The notes under the pieces are model-generated. The model had not been told where the DNA came from. It ran no database searches and saw only the letters and a program-made list of their open reading frames with translations. The position numbers and the translations under genes were made by a program. DNA of 36,645 bases from Sporolituus thermophilus DSM 23256 (GTDB taxonomy: Bacteria > Bacillota > Negativicutes > Sporomusales > Thermosinaceae). Each line of letters starts with the position of its first letter. Position 1 is the stretch's first letter. Shown one piece after another: positions 16,768-25,244 of the stretch. The stretch spans positions 1 through 36,645 of the forward strand of contig NZ_FNBU01000028.1 in assembly GCF_900102435.1 (NCBI RefSeq), read 5' to 3'.

Positions 16768-18003
16768 TTGAGTAAGCGCGTAGTAGTAACAGGCATCGGC
16801 GCCGTGACCCCCATTGGTATCGGCAAAGATGAATACTGGCAGTCGTTGGTTGCTGGAAAGTCCGGTATTTCCCGCATTACCCGCTTTGATCCGGCCGATT
16901 ACAGCACGCAGATTGCCGGCGAAGTAAAAAATTTTGACCCTGGGAAATTTATTGACAAAAAAGAAGCCAAACGGATGGACCGGTTTACCCAGTTCGCTTT
17001 GGCAGCTACCAAAATGGCCATTGAGGACGCGGGCATAAACCTGGACCAAGAAGACCGTTCCCGCGTCGGTACTATGATTGGCACCGGCATTGGCGGCATG
17101 GAAACGCTTCATGACCAGTTCAAGGTGCTGTTTGAAAAGGGACCTAGCCGCGTCAGTCCCTTCTTTGTGCCTATGATGATCGCCAATATGGCGGCTGGCC
17201 AAACGTCCATCACGTTTGGACTGCAGGGACCGTGCAGTTGCGTCATTACTGCCTGTGCTACCGGTACCAATGCGATCGGTGACGCGTTTAAGATTATCCA
17301 ACGCGGCGATGCTGACATCATGGTTGCCGGCGGTACAGAAGCGGCCATTTCACCGGCTGCGGTGGCAGGATTTTGCTCCATGAAGGCTATGTCGACCCGC
17401 AATGACGAGCCAGAAAAAGCATCGCGCCCTTTCGACCGCGATCGTGACGGCTTTGTTATGGGCGAAGGCGCCGGAATTCTCATTTTAGAATCCTTAGACC
17501 ACGCTTTGGCGCGCGGAGCCCGTATATATGCCGAAATAGCCGGCTATGGATTTAATGCCGATGCTTACCACATCACCGCGCCTGCCCCGGAAGGCGCGCA
17601 GGCGGCCAAATGTATGGCTATGGCTATAAAAGACGCGGGCTTAACCCCTGAAATGGTCGACTATATTAATGCTCATGGTACTTCTACGCCGCTTAACGAT
17701 AAAAATGAAACACTAGCCATTAAAACCCTTTTCGGCGACCATGCTTATAAGCTTGCTGTGAGTTCGATTAAATCCATGACTGGACATTTGCTTGGTGCGG
17801 CTGGGGCTATTGAGGCGATTGCCACCGTTTTGACAATCGCTAATAATTTGATTCCGCCTACCATTAACTACGAGAACCCTGACCCCGAACTTGATTTGGA
17901 TTATGTGCCCAATAAGGCCCGTGAGCGGGTCGTCAATGTGGCTATATCCAATTCCTTCGGTTTCGGTGGTCATAATGCTACCATCCTATTTAAAAAGTAT
18001 TAA
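16768..18003 (+). CDS. fabF: 3-oxoacyl-ACP synthase II
   Basis: Elongating condensing enzyme of fatty-acid synthesis. 411 residues from TTG 16768, which has GAGGTGAG at good spacing; an in-frame GTG at 16759 has no ribosome site. The catalytic residues are Cys163 in '[11 protein letters not shown]' and His in 'NAHGTST' and '[10 protein letters not shown]'. It is preceded by the FabK paralogue with 18 bp between and followed by rnc, the common acpP-fabF-rnc order with one gene inserted. Confidence 0.96.
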   Translation: MSKRVVVTGIGAVTPIGIGKDEYWQSLVAGKSGISRITRFDPADYSTQIAGEVKNFDPGKFIDKKEAKRMDRFTQFALAATKMAIEDAGINLDQEDRSRVGTMIGTGIGGMETLHDQFKVLFEKGPSRVSPFFVPMMIANMAAGQTSITFGLQGPCSCVITACATGTNAIGDAFKIIQRGDADIMVAGGTEAAISPAAVAGFCSMKAMSTRNDEPEKASRPFDRDRDGFVMGEGAGILILESLDHALARGARIYAEIAGYGFNADAYHITAPAPEGAQAAKCMAMAIKDAGLTPEMVDYINAHGTSTPLNDKNETLAIKTLFGDHAYKLAVSSIKSMTGHLLGAAGAIEAIATVLTIANNLIPPTINYENPDPELDLDYVPNKARERVVNVAISNSFGFGGHNATILFKKY

Positions 18004-18014
18004 GGCTAAAACAA

Positions 18015-18737
18015 ATGGTAGAGCTACTTGACCGGCGGCGCGAAGACCTTCTTCGCGACTTGGCCGCCAGCTTGGGTGTAAACTTTAACGATCTAGGTTT
18101 GCTGCACCAAGCATTGATTCATACTTCCTATGCAAATGAAGCCAGGAATGGTGTGGAGCACAACGAGCGACTTGAGTTTCTTGGTGATGCCGTCTTGGAG
18201 CTCATCATTAGTGAGTATTTGTACCGCAATTTTCCCGATTTGCCGGAAGGAGAACTAACGAAAGCGCGGGCAAGATTGGTTTGTGAACCCAGTCTTGCTC
18301 AATGTGCGTCCCGTTTGGGCTTAGGCAGGTATTTGCTGCTGGGAAAAGGCGAAGCCGTTTCGGGAGGACGCGAGCGCACATCTATTCTTGCCGATGCTTT
18401 TGAAGCTGTTATTGGTGCTATTTACTTGGATGGCGGGGTTAGTGCCGCGACCAATTTTGTCCTCACCCATCTTCATGAAGATTTGGCATTGATTCGGCGC
18501 GGCGATTGCGTGTTTTACGATTACAAGACGGTGCTTCAAGAAGTCGTACAGCAGGCAGGCGAGTGCAAGATCGCTTACGAGGTAGTCGCCGAGTACGGGC
18601 CTGACCACAACAAGACTTTTGAGGTTAGTGTGCTCGTCAATCACCGGCATTTGGGTACCGGGAGCGGTAAAAATAAGAAGGAAGCGGAGCAAAACGCCGC
18701 GAAAGAAGCGCTGCAAAAGCTAAATAAGCTTACTTAA
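18015..18737 (+). CDS. rnc: Ribonuclease III
   Basis: Double-strand-specific endoribonuclease that processes rRNA precursors and structured mRNAs, working as a dimer with Mg2+. 240 residues: the signature 'NERLEFLGDAV' (50-60) carries the metal ligands, and the C-terminal dsRNA-binding domain (about 167-236) ends in 'GSGKNKKEAEQNAAKEAL'. It starts 11 bp after fabF and has a perfect-stem terminator behind it. Confidence 0.96.
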   Translation: MVELLDRRREDLLRDLAASLGVNFNDLGLLHQALIHTSYANEARNGVEHNERLEFLGDAVLELIISEYLYRNFPDLPEGELTKARARLVCEPSLAQCASRLGLGRYLLLGKGEAVSGGRERTSILADAFEAVIGAIYLDGGVSAATNFVLTHLHEDLALIRRGDCVFYDYKTVLQEVVQQAGECKIAYEVVAEYGPDHNKTFEVSVLVNHRHLGTGSGKNKKEAEQNAAKEALQKLNKLT

Positions 18738-18748
18738 TAGTTTGGATT

Positions 18749-18775
18749 AATAGGCGGCTTAGAGCCGCCTATTTT
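18749..18775 (+). terminator. Intrinsic terminator after rnc
   Basis: Stem AATAGGCGGCT (18749-18759) and complement (18763-18773) with a tight TAG loop, followed by TTTG. It separates rnc from the radical-SAM gene; the short U tract may allow read-through. Confidence 0.75.
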
Positions 18776-18794
18776 GCCAGAACAGGAAGAAGCC

Positions 18795-19850
18795 ATGAAA
18801 CATTATATTATTCCAATTTTCATTCCGCACTATGGCTGCCATCACCGCTGCATATTTTGCAATCAACAGAAAATTACCGGGATAGAGGTGCCGGTTACTG
18901 CCCAGGAAGTAGACAAGATTATCGCTAGCCATTTAGCTCGTCTTACTTTGCCGCGTTATGTGGAAGTAGCTTATTACGGTGGCAGTTTTACGGCTCTATC
19001 ACCGGCGATGCAGCGTGCCCTGCTGCAGCCGGCCAGCGAAGCTTTATGCAATGGCCGTATACAGGCTATCCGGGTATCCACACGGCCAGACTGCATCAGT
19101 TCGGAAATTGTCGATAATCTTGTCCGTTTTGGCGTCAGTACCATTGAATTAGGGGTTCAGTCGTTGGATGACGCTGTTTTGGCTGCTGCGGCAAGAGGTC
19201 ATGACGTCGCCACGGTCGTTAAGGCGGTACAAATCATTAAGGCGGCCGGTGTTACTTGCGGTCTCCAACTGATGCCAGGACTTCCGGGAGAAGACTGGTC
19301 AAGCCTGTTGCGCACTGCCATTGCTGTCGGGCGGCTTTCGCCGGCTTTTGTCCGCATTTATCCTGCAGTTGTTATCACCGATACGGAGCTTGCCGCTTTA
19401 TACCGCCGTGGACAATATATACCGCTTACATTAGACGAGGCCGTGCGCCGGTCTGCCTTTTTAAAACTGTATTTTGAAAGCCGTAATATTCAGGTAGTGC
19501 GCGTTGGCTTACAGGCGACCGAGGAACTTTCCAGCACGGACACGGTGCTTGCCGGTCCGTTTCATCCAGCCTTTGGCGAAATGGTTGAAAGCCGCCTCTT
19601 TTATTATATGTTAGTCTCTTTTTTGGAAACATACGGCAAGTACCCAGCCGATACGTTTGTAATCCATCATCATCCGCGTGACCACTCAAAAGTACGGGGT
19701 GTAGCAAGAGCAAATATTACCTTGCTTCGCACCCGTTATCAGCTTGGGCGGATAGTATTGCGGGCGGATGGACAAATACCAGGTGAACTTATTATCGAAA
19801 CAAACCAAAAAAGATATCATTTAAATAAGCTTATGTTGCTTAATACATGA
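18795..19850 (+). CDS. Radical SAM protein, Elp3-like without acetyltransferase domain
   Basis: 351 residues. The N-terminus has 'YGCHHRCIFCNQQ', giving the 4Fe-4S cysteines C15, C19 and C22 (CxxxCxxC), followed by 'AYYGGSFTAL' and 'STRPDCI' as in Elp3/HemN-type radical SAM barrels. The Elp3 GNAT acetyltransferase half is missing; the C-terminal 100 residues hold an 'HHHPRDHSKVRG' stretch. ATG 18795 has AGGAAGAAG upstream; the frame opens at 18774 inside the terminator and that start is rejected. A homologue between rnc and smc is, as I recall, common in Clostridia. A tRNA-modifying role is a guess from Elp3; the substrate is unknown. Confidence 0.8.
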   Translation: MKHYIIPIFIPHYGCHHRCIFCNQQKITGIEVPVTAQEVDKIIASHLARLTLPRYVEVAYYGGSFTALSPAMQRALLQPASEALCNGRIQAIRVSTRPDCISSEIVDNLVRFGVSTIELGVQSLDDAVLAAAARGHDVATVVKAVQIIKAAGVTCGLQLMPGLPGEDWSSLLRTAIAVGRLSPAFVRIYPAVVITDTELAALYRRGQYIPLTLDEAVRRSAFLKLYFESRNIQVVRVGLQATEELSSTDTVLAGPFHPAFGEMVESRLFYYMLVSFLETYGKYPADTFVIHHHPRDHSKVRGVARANITLLRTRYQLGRIVLRADGQIPGELIIETNQKRYHLNKLMLLNT

Positions 19851-19862
19851 AAATCCCAAAGC

Positions 19863-19888
19863 AGGAATTTTTAGGAAGGGTGCGGAAT
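19863..19888 (+). promoter_or_regulatory. spoVS: Sigma-H promoter of spoVS
   Basis: GCAGGAATT, 12-nt spacer, GCGGAAT. This fits the sigma-H consensus (RnAGGAwWW, 11-12 nt, RnnGAAT) at every constrained position. It lies 40 bp upstream of spoVS, a known sigma-H gene in B. subtilis. Confidence 0.8.
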
Positions 19889-19928
19889 ATTTTGTAGCAT
19901 AAGCCCTTACACCAAAGGAGGTTGCGTA

Positions 19929-20189
19929 ATGGAAGTGCTTAAAGTATCCGCACAATCAAATCCCAAATCTGTAGCAGGCGCCCTTGCTGCTGTCCTCAGA
20001 GAGAAAGGTTCCGCCGAGGTGCAAGCGGTAGGCGCGGGGGCAGTCAATCAGGCCATTAAGGCGGTAGCCATTGCCCGTGGCTTTGTCGCTCCGAATGGCA
20101 TTGATCTTGTTACCATTCCTGCTTTTGCGGAGATTTCCATCGACGGAGAAGAACGTACAGCTATCCGGTTTATCGTTGAACCTCGCTAA
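19929..20189 (+). CDS. spoVS: Stage V sporulation protein S
   Basis: Small 86-residue protein starting 'MEVLKVSAQSNPKSVAGALA', nearly diagnostic for SpoVS. It is needed for normal spore coat/stage V development and affects septation in B. subtilis; it has an Alba-like fold and may bind nucleic acid. A strong AAAGGAGG lies upstream. It has its own sigma-H-type promoter and a terminator, so it is a monocistronic unit. Confidence 0.96.
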   Translation: MEVLKVSAQSNPKSVAGALAAVLREKGSAEVQAVGAGAVNQAIKAVAIARGFVAPNGIDLVTIPAFAEISIDGEERTAIRFIVEPR

Positions 20190-20214
20190 TATCGATATGA
20201 AACGTTGTTTTGAG

Positions 20215-20244
20215 CCTGTTTGCTCTACCGCAAACAGGTTTTTT
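20215..20244 (+). terminator. Intrinsic terminator after spoVS
   Basis: Stem CCTGTTTGC (20215-20223) with GCAAACAGG (20230-20238), 6-nt loop, then six T. Textbook form. Confidence 0.9.
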
Positions 20245-20245
20245 A

Positions 20246-20274
20246 TTGTGCAATATGATGCACCGTGTTACAAT
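20246..20274 (+). promoter_or_regulatory. Sigma-A promoter of smc
   Basis: TTGTGC (20246-20251), 17-nt spacer, TACAAT (20269-20274) with an extended -10 (TGT immediately before). It begins two bases after the spoVS terminator and gives a leader of about 27 nt. Confidence 0.6.
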
Positions 20275-20307
20275 TTTGGTGTAATTTGAAAATGTAGGTG
20301 ATTGGGT

Positions 20308-23300
20308 TTGCTTTTACGCAAACTGGAATTATACGGTTTTAAATCCTTTGCCGATAAAACGGAAGTGGAATTTGGGCCTGGGATTACGGCAATCGTTGGC
20401 CCGAACGGCAGCGGAAAAAGTAATATTACCGATGCTATTCGCTGGGCGCTCGGAGAACAGAATATCCGCAACTTACGGGGCGCTAAGGTGGAGGACGTTA
20501 TTTTTGCCGGTAGCGCCAAACGCCGTCCTCTTGGTGTTGCTGAGGTTTCACTCGTCTTCGATAATAGTTCCGGAACTTTACCGCTTGATTTTAACGAAGT
20601 GACAATTACCCGCCGGGTTTATCGCTCCGGTGACAGTGAATATTTTATTAATAAAGCGCCTTGCCGCCTAAAGGACATCCATGAACTTCTTTTTGATGTT
20701 GGAATAGGTCGGGATTCTCTGTCGGTGATCGGCCAAAACAAGATTGACGAGGTACTAAACGCTAAAGCGGAAGAGCGGCGACTGTTTTTTGAAGAAGCGG
20801 CCGGAATTACCAAGTATAAACACCGCAAACGCGAAGCTCTTCGTAAACTGGAGGAGACAGAGCAAAATTTAGTACGCGTCAACGACTTAATCGCTGAAAT
20901 CCATAATCAGCTTGGCCCGCTGGCTGAAAGTGCGGAGCGAACAAAACGCTACAACGCTCTTCGGCAGGAATTGATTTCTTGTCAGGTTACAGTGCTGCTG
21001 GACCGTTTGGAACGGGCAGCCAAAATGGCGGAGAGCGCCCGGTTGGAACAGGAGACCCTAACCGAGCAGGAAGTAGCTGCTGCCGCCCAATTGTCAGTAC
21101 GTGAAGCGGAAAAAGAGCGTTTAACCGATGAAATTAACCGGTACAGCGAGCAACAAACTATTCTTGAACAGCAAATTAGCCAGGCGGCAACAGAGTTGGA
21201 ACGGATTGACGGCAAAATGGCCGTTCTCAGGGAACGTATCGAACAGGGACACCGGTCGGGTGAGCGGATAGCACGGGAGATTGCTCGTCTGGGAGACACT
21301 GCGCAAGGCCTTGACGCCAAAATAGCGTTGCTAAAAAATAGCTTAGCTGTTAAGGAAGCTCAATTAGCCGCTGTTAAAGAAACATTAGCCACCAGTAACA
21401 CGAATTACGAAAAGTTGGTCATTGATATTCAGCAGGCCGAACAGGAGCTAGAGCAAGGCAAGGAGCAGACATTCGTTCACATCCAGCAATTAGTGGACGA
21501 GCGGAATAAACTGCGCTTAATGGAACGTGACCTGGCAAAACTTGCTGCCCGCCGGGACAGCCTAACCACTGAACGACAGGGCTACTTAGACCAATTGACC
21601 AAAGCCGAAGAACAGCGGCAGGGTTTGACCGCCGAGCGTGACCGGTTAACCCAACAAATCAGTATTTGTAAAGAACGAATCATAGTATTGAAGAATGAAA
21701 AAGAAAATTGGGAACGACAGCTGCAGGCCTTCATACGGATGCAGCAAAGCATGCAGGCGGAAAGAGATGAACTAAGATCTAGGTTTAAAATATTAACAGG
21801 AATGCAACAGGATTATGAAGGTTTCTCCCGCGGGATAAAAAGCCTGCTCAAGACAGATGCGCCATGGCGGCGTCACATTCACGGGGCAGTGGCGGAAGTA
21901 ATAGGGGTGGCTCGGCCATATCTTACGGCAATCGAAGTTGCATTAGGCGGAGCGCTTCAGCATATCATTACCGACGATGATGAAACGGCTAAACTAGCTA
22001 TTGCCTTTTTAAAAACGCATAATCTTGGTCGGGCTACTTTTCTGCCGCTGAATACCATAAGACCTTCCTCACCCCGGCCGGCGGAAATTGCCGCCGCCAA
22101 GGCCAAAGGTGCCATCGGTTTGGCGGCCTCACTGGTGGATTGTGCACCTATCTATCGTCCTGTTATCGACTTTTTGCTGGGACATACAGTAGTTGCGGAA
22201 ACCCTTGACGCGGCCGTTAAAATTGCGAAGGAGCAGTCTTTTACCGTTCGACTGGTAACACTTGACGGTCAGCAGGTTAACCCCGGCGGTACTCTTACCG
22301 GTGGGAGTACGACCAAAAAAGAAAATAGTTTTTTGGGGCGCAGCCACGAAATTGAGAAGATTAAGGAGCGACTGGCCGAAATGGATCAGCGCCTGGCGGC
22401 GCAGCAGGCACAAGCCGCGGCGGCCCGCACTGAAGTTGAGCGGTTGGCTGCCGAAATCGTGGCTATCCAACACGAAATTCAGGAAAAAGAGGTGCGGCTG
22501 GCCGAGGTAGCTGTTCATTTTGAAACAGTGTGCGCCAATGCGGCGCGCCTACGTCTGGCCGTGCAGACAATTGAGCAAGAAATGGAGACTAACGAGGCTG
22601 AGCAGCAGGAACTGACCCAAAACGTTAAGCATTTAGAGACCGGGATTGCGCTTATGGAAAGCCGCGACAGCCAGCGGAAAGAGACCATGGTACGCCTGCA
22701 GCAGGAGCTAAAAAAACTACAGGAACAAAAGGAAAAGCTGCTTGCTGATCTTGCGGAACACAGAGTACAACTCACTGCTCTTGAACAGGATATTCATACC
22801 GGGCGGGCAACCTGCTTACAATATGAGCAGGATAAGGGGGAGATAGACAAACAGCTCCAAAATCTGCGGGTTGAGCAAACCCTCATGGCCGACCAAATTG
22901 CCCGCGCCGGGGCAGAGATTGATACATTGACTGTAGCTCGCCTAAAGCGATCAGCCGAAAAGCGCGAATGGGAGCGGCAGCGTCAGGAAACGGCCCAGAC
23001 CAAAGTCAATCTGCTGGCGGAGCTCCAAAGAGTGGACAAGGATATCCGCGAACTTCGGCGTAAACACCAGGAACTAAGAAATCGTCTGCATGATGTTTCG
23101 CTGATAGCTGCCAAATATAATTATGAGATTGCCCACTGTCAAGAACAATTGCAGGATAGTTGTTCCTTATCGGTTGAAGAGGCCGTAGCGCTGCGACGGA
23201 ATGAGCCACCTGAAGTGATAGAAGGTATCATTCACCGGCTTGAAATGGAGATAGCGGCCATTGGTCCGGTAAATCCGGCTGCAATTGAGGAATATAACCG

Positions 23301-23865
23301 GCTAAATCAACGGTACAATTTTTATCAAAGCCAAAGTCAGGACTTAATTGCAGCCAAAGAGTATTTAACATCGGTCATTAATCAGATTGATGATACGATG
23401 GCCAAGCAGTTTAAAGCTGCTTTTTCGGCTATCAACCATTACTTTGGCGAGATTTTTACCCGTTTATTTGGCGGGGGCAAGGCTGAGCTGGTATTGCAAC
23501 AGCCTGATGACATTCTGAATACCGGTATTGACGTTATTGCTCAGCCGCCGGGGAAAAAACTGCAAAATCTGGCCTTGCTTTCCGGCGGTGAACGGGCACT
23601 TACTGTTATTGCTTTATTATTTGCCTTTTTAACCTACCGACCATCGCCTTTTTGTGTAGTCGACGAAATTGATGCCGCTCTTGATGAAGCAAATGTGCAG
23701 CGGTTCAGTGAATTTCTCCGTGATTATAAAGGCAAAACGCAGTTTATCGTAGTTACGCATCGCAAGGGAACTATGGAATTTGCTGATATCATGCAAGGAG
23801 TAACCATGGAGGAGTCAGGAGTATCGCGGCTAGTATCTGTAAAATTCATGGATAAGGCGGGTTAG
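20308..23865 (+). CDS. smc: Chromosome segregation protein SMC
   Basis: ATPase that extrudes DNA loops with ScpA/ScpB to organise and segregate the chromosome. 1185 residues, matching B. subtilis Smc (1186). Walker A 'GPNGSGKS' is at 31-38, long coiled-coils span about 170-500 and 660-1000 with the hinge between (about 510-640), and the C-terminal head has signature 'LSGGERAL' and Walker B 'FCVVDEIDAALDE'. Start is TTG 20308, six bases after AGGTGA, giving 'MLLRKLELYGFKSFA'; a TTG at 20302 is too close to that site. Ends one base into the ftsY open frame. Confidence 0.97.
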   Translation: MLLRKLELYGFKSFADKTEVEFGPGITAIVGPNGSGKSNITDAIRWALGEQNIRNLRGAKVEDVIFAGSAKRRPLGVAEVSLVFDNSSGTLPLDFNEVTITRRVYRSGDSEYFINKAPCRLKDIHELLFDVGIGRDSLSVIGQNKIDEVLNAKAEERRLFFEEAAGITKYKHRKREALRKLEETEQNLVRVNDLIAEIHNQLGPLAESAERTKRYNALRQELISCQVTVLLDRLERAAKMAESARLEQETLTEQEVAAAAQLSVREAEKERLTDEINRYSEQQTILEQQISQAATELERIDGKMAVLRERIEQGHRSGERIAREIARLGDTAQGLDAKIALLKNSLAVKEAQLAAVKETLATSNTNYEKLVIDIQQAEQELEQGKEQTFVHIQQLVDERNKLRLMERDLAKLAARRDSLTTERQGYLDQLTKAEEQRQGLTAERDRLTQQISICKERIIVLKNEKENWERQLQAFIRMQQSMQAERDELRSRFKILTGMQQDYEGFSRGIKSLLKTDAPWRRHIHGAVAEVIGVARPYLTAIEVALGGALQHIITDDDETAKLAIAFLKTHNLGRATFLPLNTIRPSSPRPAEIAAAKAKGAIGLAASLVDCAPIYRPVIDFLLGHTVVAETLDAAVKIAKEQSFTVRLVTLDGQQVNPGGTLTGGSTTKKENSFLGRSHEIEKIKERLAEMDQRLAAQQAQAAAARTEVERLAAEIVAIQHEIQEKEVRLAEVAVHFETVCANAARLRLAVQTIEQEMETNEAEQQELTQNVKHLETGIALMESRDSQRKETMVRLQQELKKLQEQKEKLLADLAEHRVQLTALEQDIHTGRATCLQYEQDKGEIDKQLQNLRVEQTLMADQIARAGAEIDTLTVARLKRSAEKREWERQRQETAQTKVNLLAELQRVDKDIRELRRKHQELRNRLHDVSLIAAKYNYEIAHCQEQLQDSCSLSVEEAVALRRNEPPEVIEGIIHRLEMEIAAIGPVNPAAIEEYNRLNQRYNFYQSQSQDLIAAKEYLTSVINQIDDTMAKQFKAAFSAINHYFGEIFTRLFGGGKAELVLQQPDDILNTGIDVIAQPPGKKLQNLALLSGGERALTVIALLFAFLTYRPSPFCVVDEIDAALDEANVQRFSEFLRDYKGKTQFIVVTHRKGTMEFADIMQGVTMEESGVSRLVSVKFMDKAG

Positions 23866-23885
23866 TGAAAGGGGGAAATATGATC

Positions 23886-24803
23886 ATGGGCTTTTTTGAC
23901 AAGTTAAAGGCAGGATTGGAAAAAACCCGTAAAAACTTTACAGAAAAAATTGAGCAACTCATCACTGGCTATGCTAAAATTGACGACGAGTTTCTCGATG
24001 AATTAGAGGCGGTATTATTGTCTGCCGATGTTGGCATTAAAACAACTGCAATGCTTATTAAGGACATCCGGCAGGCTATAAAAAACCGCGAAATTGAAAC
24101 GCCGGAGCAGCTTAAACCGGTGCTACGGGAACGGTTATGCGCCGTTTTGTCCGAAGGATGGACGGGCATGCGGCTGGCACCCGAGCCGCCAACAGTAATT
24201 TTGGTGGTGGGCGTAAATGGTGTAGGTAAGACAACGACTATTGGTAAACTTGGCAATTATTATCGGCAATTAGGCTTGAAAGTGCTTTTGGCGGCTGGTG
24301 ATACGTTCCGCGCGGCCGCTATTGATCAACTGGAGATATGGGGTCAGCGCATCGGTGCTGAAGTTATAAAACACAGTGAAGGATCTGACCCGGCAGCGGT
24401 TGCTTTTGACGCCGTACAAGCAGCCAAAGCCCGTAAGGCCGAAATTGTCATAATCGATACGGCGGGACGCTTGCATACCAAATCAAACCTCATGGAAGAA
24501 CTAAAGAAGATACGCCGCGTTATCGCCCGCGAGATTCCGGATGCGCCCCATGAAACCCTGTTGGTTCTTGATGCGACTACCGGGCAAAACGCCATTAGCC
24601 AGGCAAAATTATTTGGCGAGGCGACAGGTGTTACTGGCGTAGTGTTAACTAAACTTGACGGTACGGCCAAGGGTGGAGTTGTAGTTGCAATAAAGTCTGA
24701 ACTTGGTCTTCCGGTTAAGTGGGTTGGTGTGGGCGAAGGCGTAAACGATTTGCGTCCTTTCAACGCTCAGGATTTTGCCGCTGCTTTGTTTACTGACAAG
24801 TAG
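23886..24803 (+). CDS. ftsY: Signal recognition particle receptor FtsY
   Basis: SRP GTPase receptor that docks ribosome-SRP complexes at the membrane. About 305 residues, the compact form without the long acidic A domain. NG-domain GTPase motifs: 'GVNGVGKTTT' (G1, 109-118), 'DTAGRLHTK' (G3), 'TKLDGTAKGG' (G4/G5). ATG 23886 is preferred (AAAGGGGG ten bases upstream and the usual 'MGFFDKLK' start); ATG 23880 and GTG 23865 are alternatives. smc-ftsY is a conserved pair. The stop lies within the following terminator stem. Confidence 0.96.
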   Translation: MGFFDKLKAGLEKTRKNFTEKIEQLITGYAKIDDEFLDELEAVLLSADVGIKTTAMLIKDIRQAIKNREIETPEQLKPVLRERLCAVLSEGWTGMRLAPEPPTVILVVGVNGVGKTTTIGKLGNYYRQLGLKVLLAAGDTFRAAAIDQLEIWGQRIGAEVIKHSEGSDPAAVAFDAVQAAKARKAEIVIIDTAGRLHTKSNLMEELKKIRRVIAREIPDAPHETLLVLDATTGQNAISQAKLFGEATGVTGVVLTKLDGTAKGGVVVAIKSELGLPVKWVGVGEGVNDLRPFNAQDFAAALFTDK

Positions 24804-24831
24804 ATATGCTTGACATATCTACTCTTTTTTT
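24799..24831 (+). terminator. Intrinsic terminator after ftsY
   Basis: Stem AGTAGATATG (24799-24808) with CATATCTACT (24814-24823), 5-nt loop, then C and seven T. The ftsY stop codon is in the left arm, and the loop and right arm contain the -35 of the ylxM promoter. Confidence 0.85.
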
Positions 24832-24838
24832 ATATAAT
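24810..24838 (+). promoter_or_regulatory. Perfect sigma-A promoter of ylxM-ffh, nested in the ftsY terminator
   Basis: TTGACA (24810-24815), 17-nt spacer, TATAAT (24833-24838). The -35 begins in the terminator loop and the T tract forms most of the spacer. Predicted start near 24845, about 40 nt before ylxM. Confidence 0.85.
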
Positions 24839-24883
24839 CTGGTTGTAAAGGTTTTTTCCTTGCCAGCAAGAAGGTGGCATGGT

Positions 24884-25231
24884 ATGCTAGATAAGGTATT
24901 GCGTATTGGGGTGCTATACGATTACTATGGTGCCCTGCTTACTGACCGGCAGAAAGAGTGTCTGGAGATGCATTATTTTCAAGACTATTCGCTGTCGGAA
25001 ATTGCTGAAGAATTTAACGTTTCCCGCCAAGCGGTTCATGATATATTGCGGCGGACTGAGCTGATACTGGAAGAATTTGAAACAAAGCTACGCTTGGTGG
25101 AGCGGCGTCAGACTGAGCAAAAACAGATCCGCCAGGCATACGAACTATTAAATGGTTTGCCGTCTGAGGTTTTGCAACAGCCCCAAGTTAGCAAGGCGCT
25201 GGAAATTCTGGAACGTTTGCTGGAAACATGA
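24884..25231 (+). CDS. ylxM: YlxM family DNA-binding protein (SRP-associated)
   Basis: 115 residues resembling region 4 of sigma factors: a helix-turn-helix around 'YSLSEIAEEFNVSRQAVHDIL' (about 35-55) followed by a helical tail. YlxM homologues are encoded with ffh; the S. mutans protein has been reported to bind SRP components, but the mechanism is open. ATG 24884 is chosen for the AAGGTGG six bases upstream. The frame opens at 24806, before the predicted transcript start, so a longer product is not possible from this promoter. Confidence 0.9.
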   Translation: MLDKVLRIGVLYDYYGALLTDRQKECLEMHYFQDYSLSEIAEEFNVSRQAVHDILRRTELILEEFETKLRLVERRQTEQKQIRQAYELLNGLPSEVLQQPQVSKALEILERLLET

Positions 25232-25244
25232 AGGGGGTGGGAGT

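Noticed and set aside
20302-20307. Alternative TTG start for SMC
   Set aside because: Only one base from AGGTGA, too close to be used; TTG 20308 has proper spacing and matches the family N-terminus.
25152-25244. N-terminal extension of Ffh
   Set aside because: Overlaps ylxM in another frame; the conserved Ffh N-terminus starts at 25245 behind a strong ribosome site.
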